A stretch of DNA of 64,000 bases from Paramecium octaurelia (Eukaryota > Ciliophora > Oligohymenophorea > Peniculida > Parameciidae): positions 3,210-67,209 of the forward strand of contig CAJJDP010000075.1 in NCBI GenBank assembly GCA_905182995.1, read 5' to 3'. Under the pieces are notes generated by a model. It saw only the letters and a program-made list of their open reading frames with translations. It ran no database searches and was not told the origin of the DNA. A program made the translations under genes and the position numbers. Positions 59,579 to 64,000 of the stretch are shown in pieces (within the stretch, counting starts at the first letter, position 1; the number at the start of each line of letters is the position of its first letter).

Positions 59579-60484
59579 ATGTTCCGTATGTTTGATCCGA
59601 TGTATTAGTCGATGAACTAGATCCTGGAGGAAAATGGTAATATCTTATGGTTGGGAGATTGCACTGCTGCATATGATAGAAGCTTGTTGGATGCGAGAGG
59701 AATTAAGACAGTTTTAACAGTAGCTGCAGGATTGAATGTGTCTTATCCTGAGGGTGGAATAGTGCACAAAGTAAAATAGATACATATGGCTAAGGTTTAT
59801 CACATATTGGATATTGAATCAGCTAACATCGCACGGCTTTTTGGGGATACCTGTAATCAGATTGCAGAGGGATTAAAGCGAGGAGGTGTATTGGTTCATT
59901 GTGCAGCGGGAGTGTCAAGATCAGCATCTGCAGTGATTGCATATATAATGAAGACCAGAGGGCTGAGTTTTTAGGAAACCTTCAATTATGTACGAAAGCG
60001 CAGAAGTGTAGTATTCCCAAATTACGGATTTCAAAGATAATTAAGAAATTATGAGAAAGATCTCAAAACTATAAAAGTCAAAGAACCTCAAGGAATGGAG
60101 ATGCCAATCAAATAGACGCAAAAAAAGCCTTAAGAAACTGCAATGGATAAGCATGAGTAATTCAGTATTTAGTATTTGGAATAGAAAGCAAAACTCCTCT
60201 TAAAACCTGCGTCAGGTAATCCAGCATTCAATACTGGTTATTCAACACCTTAAAAATAGTTGTAAAAGTAGAGGATGTTGTACCAATCTGCGAAGGTGGG
60301 GAGTCAAGAGCCAAAGTAAAGTTCAATCACATAGAATTCTACCAGAGCTAATTCCTCAATGAAAAACAACATATTTGAACCTTCATTCAATCAAACTTAT
60401 CAAGGCCCTCAGATCGTGACATACTAAAGAAACAAACTTGTAGAGAAAATGCCAGACATCAAGAAGAAGACTTTTTATAAGTGA
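59579..60484 (+). CDS. dual-specificity phosphatase (first copy)
   Basis: About 301 residues without introns. It starts MFRMFDPMYQSMNQILE. The DUSP fold follows: LWLGDCTAAYD, GIKTVLTVAAGLN, IHMAKVYHILDIESANIARL, the signature LVHCAAGVSRSASAVIAYIM (Cys nucleophile and P-loop Arg), then FPNYGFQRQLRNYE. A Gln/Ser/Lys-rich tail of ~130 residues has no domain. The enzyme would dephosphorylate Tyr and Ser/Thr, often on MAP kinases. Substrate is not predictable. Stop TGA 60482-60484. It lies 187 bp after U2 on the same strand. Confidence 0.93.
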
Positions 60485-60509
60485 AGATTAAATATATTTA
60501 ATTAATTTA

Positions 60510-60510
60510 N
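60510..60510. other. single-base assembly gap (N)
   Basis: One ambiguous base separates two copies of the same 1,348-bp sequence; it is likely a scaffold join. Confidence 0.9.
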
Positions 60511-60548
60511 AATAATATATAAAGGAAATAAAAAGAGTATTAAATTTC

Positions 60549-60740
60549 ATACCTTCTCGGCCTTTTGGCTAAGATCAAGTGTAGTATCTGTTCTTATCAG
60601 AGTGATATCTGATATCTCCTACGAGGAGAATGATATCACTGCAATTTTTAAATGGGGCTGGGTTTACTTGGGGCTTGCCCCGGTCCCAGCATAGTCGACC
60701 CTGACTTACACGACCTCGGGGAACGGCTAACCCGCTACTT
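60549..60740 (+). ncRNA. U2: U2 spliceosomal snRNA (second copy)
   Basis: Same sequence as the U2 at 59,200, including the Sm-like site and all stems. It is real only if the duplication is real. U2 genes are often multicopy, so this should be tested rather than assumed false. Confidence 0.85.
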
Positions 60741-60927
60741 TTTAATTTAAACAAACGAAATTTATTATTATTTATATATCAGGGTGACCATCGGAACTTC
60801 GGGGCAAAGATTTATTTGGATGAAGAACTGACTGTCCTTCCGGTAGTGGATGGAAATAGAAATAAATTTTGGAAGGAATTGAATATCTTGAAATTTGATT
60901 TTGATAATTAAATAATAAATAATTGCA

Positions 60928-61833
60928 ATGTTCCGTATGTTTGATCCGATGTATTAGTCGATGAACTAGATCCTGGAGGAAAATGGTAATATCTTATGGT
61001 TGGGAGATTGCACTGCTGCATATGATAGAAGCTTGTTGGATGCGAGAGGAATTAAGACAGTTTTAACAGTAGCTGCAGGATTGAATGTGTCTTATCCTGA
61101 GGGTGGAATAGTGCACAAAGTAAAATAGATACATATGGCTAAGGTTTATCACATATTGGATATTGAATCAGCTAACATCGCACGGCTTTTTGGGGATACC
61201 TGTAATCAGATTGCAGAGGGATTAAAGCGAGGAGGTGTATTGGTTCATTGTGCAGCGGGAGTGTCAAGATCAGCATCTGCAGTGATTGCATATATAATGA
61301 AGACCAGAGGGCTGAGTTTTTAGGAAACCTTCAATTATGTACGAAAGCGCAGAAGTGTAGTATTCCCAAATTACGGATTTCAAAGATAATTAAGAAATTA
61401 TGAGAAAGATCTCAAAACTATAAAAGTCAAAGAACCTCAAGGAATGGAGATGCCAATCAAATAGACGCAAAAAAAGCCTTAAGAAACTGCAATGGATAAG
61501 CATGAGTAATTCAGTATTTAGTATTTGGAATAGAAAGCAAAACTCCTCTTAAAACCTGCGTCAGGTAATCCAGCATTCAATACTGGTTATTCAACACCTT
61601 AAAAATAGTTGTAAAAGTAGAGGATGTTGTACCAATCTGCGAAGGTGGGGAGTCAAGAGCCAAAGTAAAGTTCAATCACATAGAATTCTACCAGAGCTAA
61701 TTCCTCAATGAAAAACAACATATTTGAACCTTCATTCAATCAAACTTATCAAGGCCCTCAGATCGTGACATACTAAAGAAACAAACTTGTAGAGAAAATG
61801 CCAGACATCAAGAAGAAGACTTTTTATAAGTGA
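60928..61833 (+). CDS. dual-specificity phosphatase (second copy)
   Basis: Identical to the gene at 59,579 with the same start, HCAAGVSRS signature and stop (61831-61833). It is probably the same locus assembled twice. Confidence 0.8.
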
Positions 61834-61974
61834 AGATTAAATATATTTAATTAATTTATCCTCCCATATATATATATATGATTGAGAATGACTAGAGAGG
61901 TTTTAGAACATTTTTAACTGCTTGAAAAATCGATTGATTTAATTAAATAAATTCAAACAATTTCCACCACAAAC

Positions 61975-62414
61975 TCATTCATTTTATTTCTATCTCATAT
62001 CAGCAAGTACATTGAATACTTTAACCAAACCTTTAGCTGCAATAACTTTCAACTCTCTTTCTTGATCTCTATTGGTTGACACTCTTGGATCAACATGTCC
62101 TTTTTCGACTACAGCCCTACTATGTTTAATTTTTCTAACTTTTTAATGCTTTTCTTTATTCCAATTTCTTTTTGTTTTTATTTTTCATTGGTGAGTTCGT
62201 TCAATATTTTTTATTTGTCTGCCATAATTGCCTTCTCGCTCTTGACATCTCTCTTAATCACTCCAGACAACAATTATTTTAATGATTGTTTCGTTTATTA
62301 TTGCACTTCTTCTTGTTAACTTTCGTGTTCCTCCTAATGCTCATCTTCATCCTCTGCATCAAATTTCTTAATCAGATTCTTAACCTTCTTAGATTTAATT
62401 TGTCTATTCAGCAT
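61975..62414 (-). CDS. RRP15: RRP15-like ribosome biogenesis protein
   Basis: The C-terminal half matches the Rrp15 pattern: VVEKGHVDPRVSTNRDQERE, then LKVIAAKGLVKVFNVLADM. The N-terminal half is acidic and lysine-rich (FDAEDEDEHQEEHES). One 20-nt TAG intron joins the halves. In yeast Rrp15 is a nucleolar factor of the pre-60S particle. Start is placed at ATG 62412-62414 (MLNRQIKSKKVKNL). An upstream ATG near 62,497 would need a longer intron. Stop TGA 61975-61977. About 140 residues, short for the family. Confidence 0.8.
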
Positions 62415-62593
62415 TTTTTTATATACAATAATAATTTATCACAAATCATCATTACCATAATTAGCATCCTATAAAACTTCTGAATCAAAATTCTTCATTT
62501 TTGTTCCTTAAATTACTTAAGTATGATATTGCCCTGCTTCAATTTCTTATCTAGATTTTAGTCCCTAAAATTAATATCAAGTATTTTATGCTC

Positions 62594-63722
62594 TCAATTC
62601 TTTATCATTCTATTATGCTATTATTTCACTTTCTTATTAATAGATTTAATATTTCTCTTATTTTTAGAGACTTATTATTTAGGTAATTATTGTATTATCT
62701 TTTCTACTAGTTTCTTATCCTTATTTCTCTTTATTTAAGAATTGTTTTTTTTGATTTTTATCTAAAAAGGGTTAGAGTTTGGATTAATGCGCTATCTTTC
62801 CTTGTAGTTCTTAAAAGGAAGTGCTTTTTTGATAATTAATTAACTAAATTGAAATATTAACTTGAATTTACAGCTCTTAGCAACTGCGAATAAATAAACG
62901 TTGATTTGCCCTTTCTCTAATATCATTCTCAGTAGTAATTATTTTTAAACATTTCTCTTTCAACTAAATAAAATTGACACTCAAACATGAATTTGGCTAG
63001 TTAATTCATTTCATATTTGATATTCTATTAGATTAACGAATCCCCTTCTATTTTCAAATAATTGAAAATAGTTTCTAATTTTGCTGGCATCGCTTCATTA
63101 GCATTAACCTTTACCGATACTGGATTCCTTAAAACCAAATTTCATTAAGTTATGTATTTAGCAGATGATAATATAGCCGAAAATAGACCGGTTCTTCTCT
63201 ATTTTGGTAAATTAGAGAATATGAACCTAATGTCATTTTAGTATTCAATACTCATTCGTCTACCTGCTTCAACGAATATCAAATATTCCAAAGTTTTGAC
63301 ATGAATTTGCAATTCATCATATCCAAAGAATATCTTAACACAGCAGGAGAAGCTCTGAGTATATTACATCTCTTCTCATTTAAATATTTGACATGCTGTT
63401 CATTCGATGACAAATGCAATCTTGTCTTAATTCACAACTTAGAACTTCTTTGCAAAATCATAAATTTATTGTGCCAATTCTCTTGTAGTTGACAATACCA
63501 AACCAAATAATAGATAATTGAGTATTTTTTTTAGAGAATTCACTAAACAATTGAACCAAAATTTTAATTTTTTTCCTCATCCTGTTTAGGCTTTAACAGC
63601 AACATCATAATTTTATTACGTATGGAATCGCTGCTTTTAAACAGACATCATGTACTAGAATTTAAACTCATCTGGCATTACTTTTTGAATTATTGGCTCT
63701 AGATTCAATTCAGACCATTAAA
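62594..63722 (-). pseudogene. decayed DEAD-box RNA helicase (DDX55/SPB4 type)
   Basis: Homology to DDX55/Spb4 is clear in pieces: LNLEPIIQKV, NYDVAVKAQTG, FGLVLSTTRELAQQIYDFAK, LPKQRRTGLFSA, and the late INVYLFAVAKSCKFKLIFQF. Lesions: a 1-base frameshift around the AAIP segment, a TGA in place of the Ser codon of motif I (QTG-stop-GK), motif II changed from DEAD to VEAG, several more TGAs near 63,340-63,400, and loss of most of the second RecA domain between about 62,930 and 62,950. Short introns cannot repair all of these. It is a pseudogene of a 60S-biogenesis helicase, lying next to RRP15 of the same pathway. Confidence 0.8.
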
Positions 63723-63765
63723 TTGAAGTTGTGATAATTATTGAGAGAAGTGTATATAATAATAT

Positions 63766-64000
63766 TCACTCATTCTCAACTGTGCTCCAATCGAAATCAA
63801 CTCCTTTTTCTAAGAATTCCCCTAAACGATTAGCTTTATGTGCACGAGTCATCAATTCCATCCCTTAATGATATTATTCCACACCAAATTGATATTTCTC
63901 TGTCATGTCATGAAAGGTCTATTCTACATCCCTACAGAAATAGTTTTTTGTTATTTAAAATGACATCATCGGTAGAACTCCATATTAGAATAAGAACTTC
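63766..64000 (-). CDS. 3' end of an unidentified gene, cut by the window edge
   Basis: An open frame enters from the window end (KFLFQYGVLPMM). A 33-nt GT...TAG intron (about 63,933-63,965) probably follows, then DVEQTFHDMTEKYQFGVEQY, GMELMTRAHKANRLGEFLEK and GVDFDWSTVENE, stopping at TGA 63766-63768. Two ATGs (63,969 and 63,966) could also start a ~66-residue protein. The composition is strongly protein-like but I do not recognise the family. The rest of the gene lies beyond 64,000. Confidence 0.6.

Larger units (their letters stand above)
59162..60509. repeat. first copy of a 1,348-bp exact duplication (probable contig end)
   Basis: It matches 60511-61858 (offset 1,349) and is joined to it by one N at 60510. 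It contains U2 and the whole phosphatase gene. As at 3492, this looks like unmerged contig ends, so the real genome may have a single copy. Confidence 0.9.
60511..61858. repeat. second copy of the 1,348-bp duplication
   Basis: An exact repeat of 59162-60509 that then runs into unique sequence at 61,859. See that entry. Confidence 0.9.

Overview
The window is the left end of a Paramecium macronuclear chromosome. It opens with a telomere of mixed C4A2 and C3A3 repeats (1-135). The DNA is very AT-rich and almost wholly genic. Genes read open only when TAA and TAG are glutamine and TGA is the sole stop. Most open frames seen with the standard code are therefore fragments of longer genes. Introns are tiny (about 18-35 nt), start GT(A) and end TAG or, unusually often, AAG. 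I joined exons by hand from frame and homology, so intron ends are inferred, not proven.

Layout. 136-2016 is subtelomeric debris: decayed coding segments and a rearranged, inverted copy of the divergent ArfGEF/NACHT promoter found intact at 28.4-29.3 kb. 2017-4967 is a 1,475-bp sequence present twice around a single N (3492), probably unmerged contig ends. It carries the 3' part of a PH plus papain-fold protein. 5.3-20.5 kb holds a C2/coiled-coil poly-Q protein, an MFSD1-like transporter, PP2A methylesterase, an importin, casein kinase 1, a hypothetical gene, an RTEL1-like protein that has lost its helicase motifs, and a ciliate-type helical protein. 21-28.6 kb holds a trichocyst-matrix-like secretory protein, an LRR protein and a Sec7 ArfGEF. 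29,060-41,464 is one uninterrupted 4,134-codon gene encoding an NLR-like NACHT ATPase followed by a very long WD40-type region. It is the largest gene in the window and probably the most interesting.

41.8-58.8 kb is densely packed: an adaptin-like solenoid, a Sel1-repeat protein with a CAAX end, an FCP1/NIF phosphatase, Rab2, an Atg1/ULK-like kinase, LRRC51, a C2/coiled-coil protein whose ATG overlaps the LRRC51 stop, a small HTH protein, mitochondrial mS29/DAP3, a GPCR-PIP kinase and a coiled-coil protein. 59.2-61.9 kb carries U2 snRNA and a dual-specificity phosphatase, both duplicated around a second single N (60510). The window ends with RRP15, a decayed DDX55/SPB4-type helicase and the 3' end of an unidentified gene.

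Themes. Several genes belong to membrane traffic and regulated secretion (ArfGEF, Rab2, adaptin-like protein, trichocyst matrix protein, PIP kinase), and others to nuclear transport and ribosome biogenesis. There is no operon logic. The physical organisation is extreme compaction: four divergent gene pairs have only 13-29 bp between start codons. No CRISPR array, tRNA, rRNA operon or recognisable transposon was seen.
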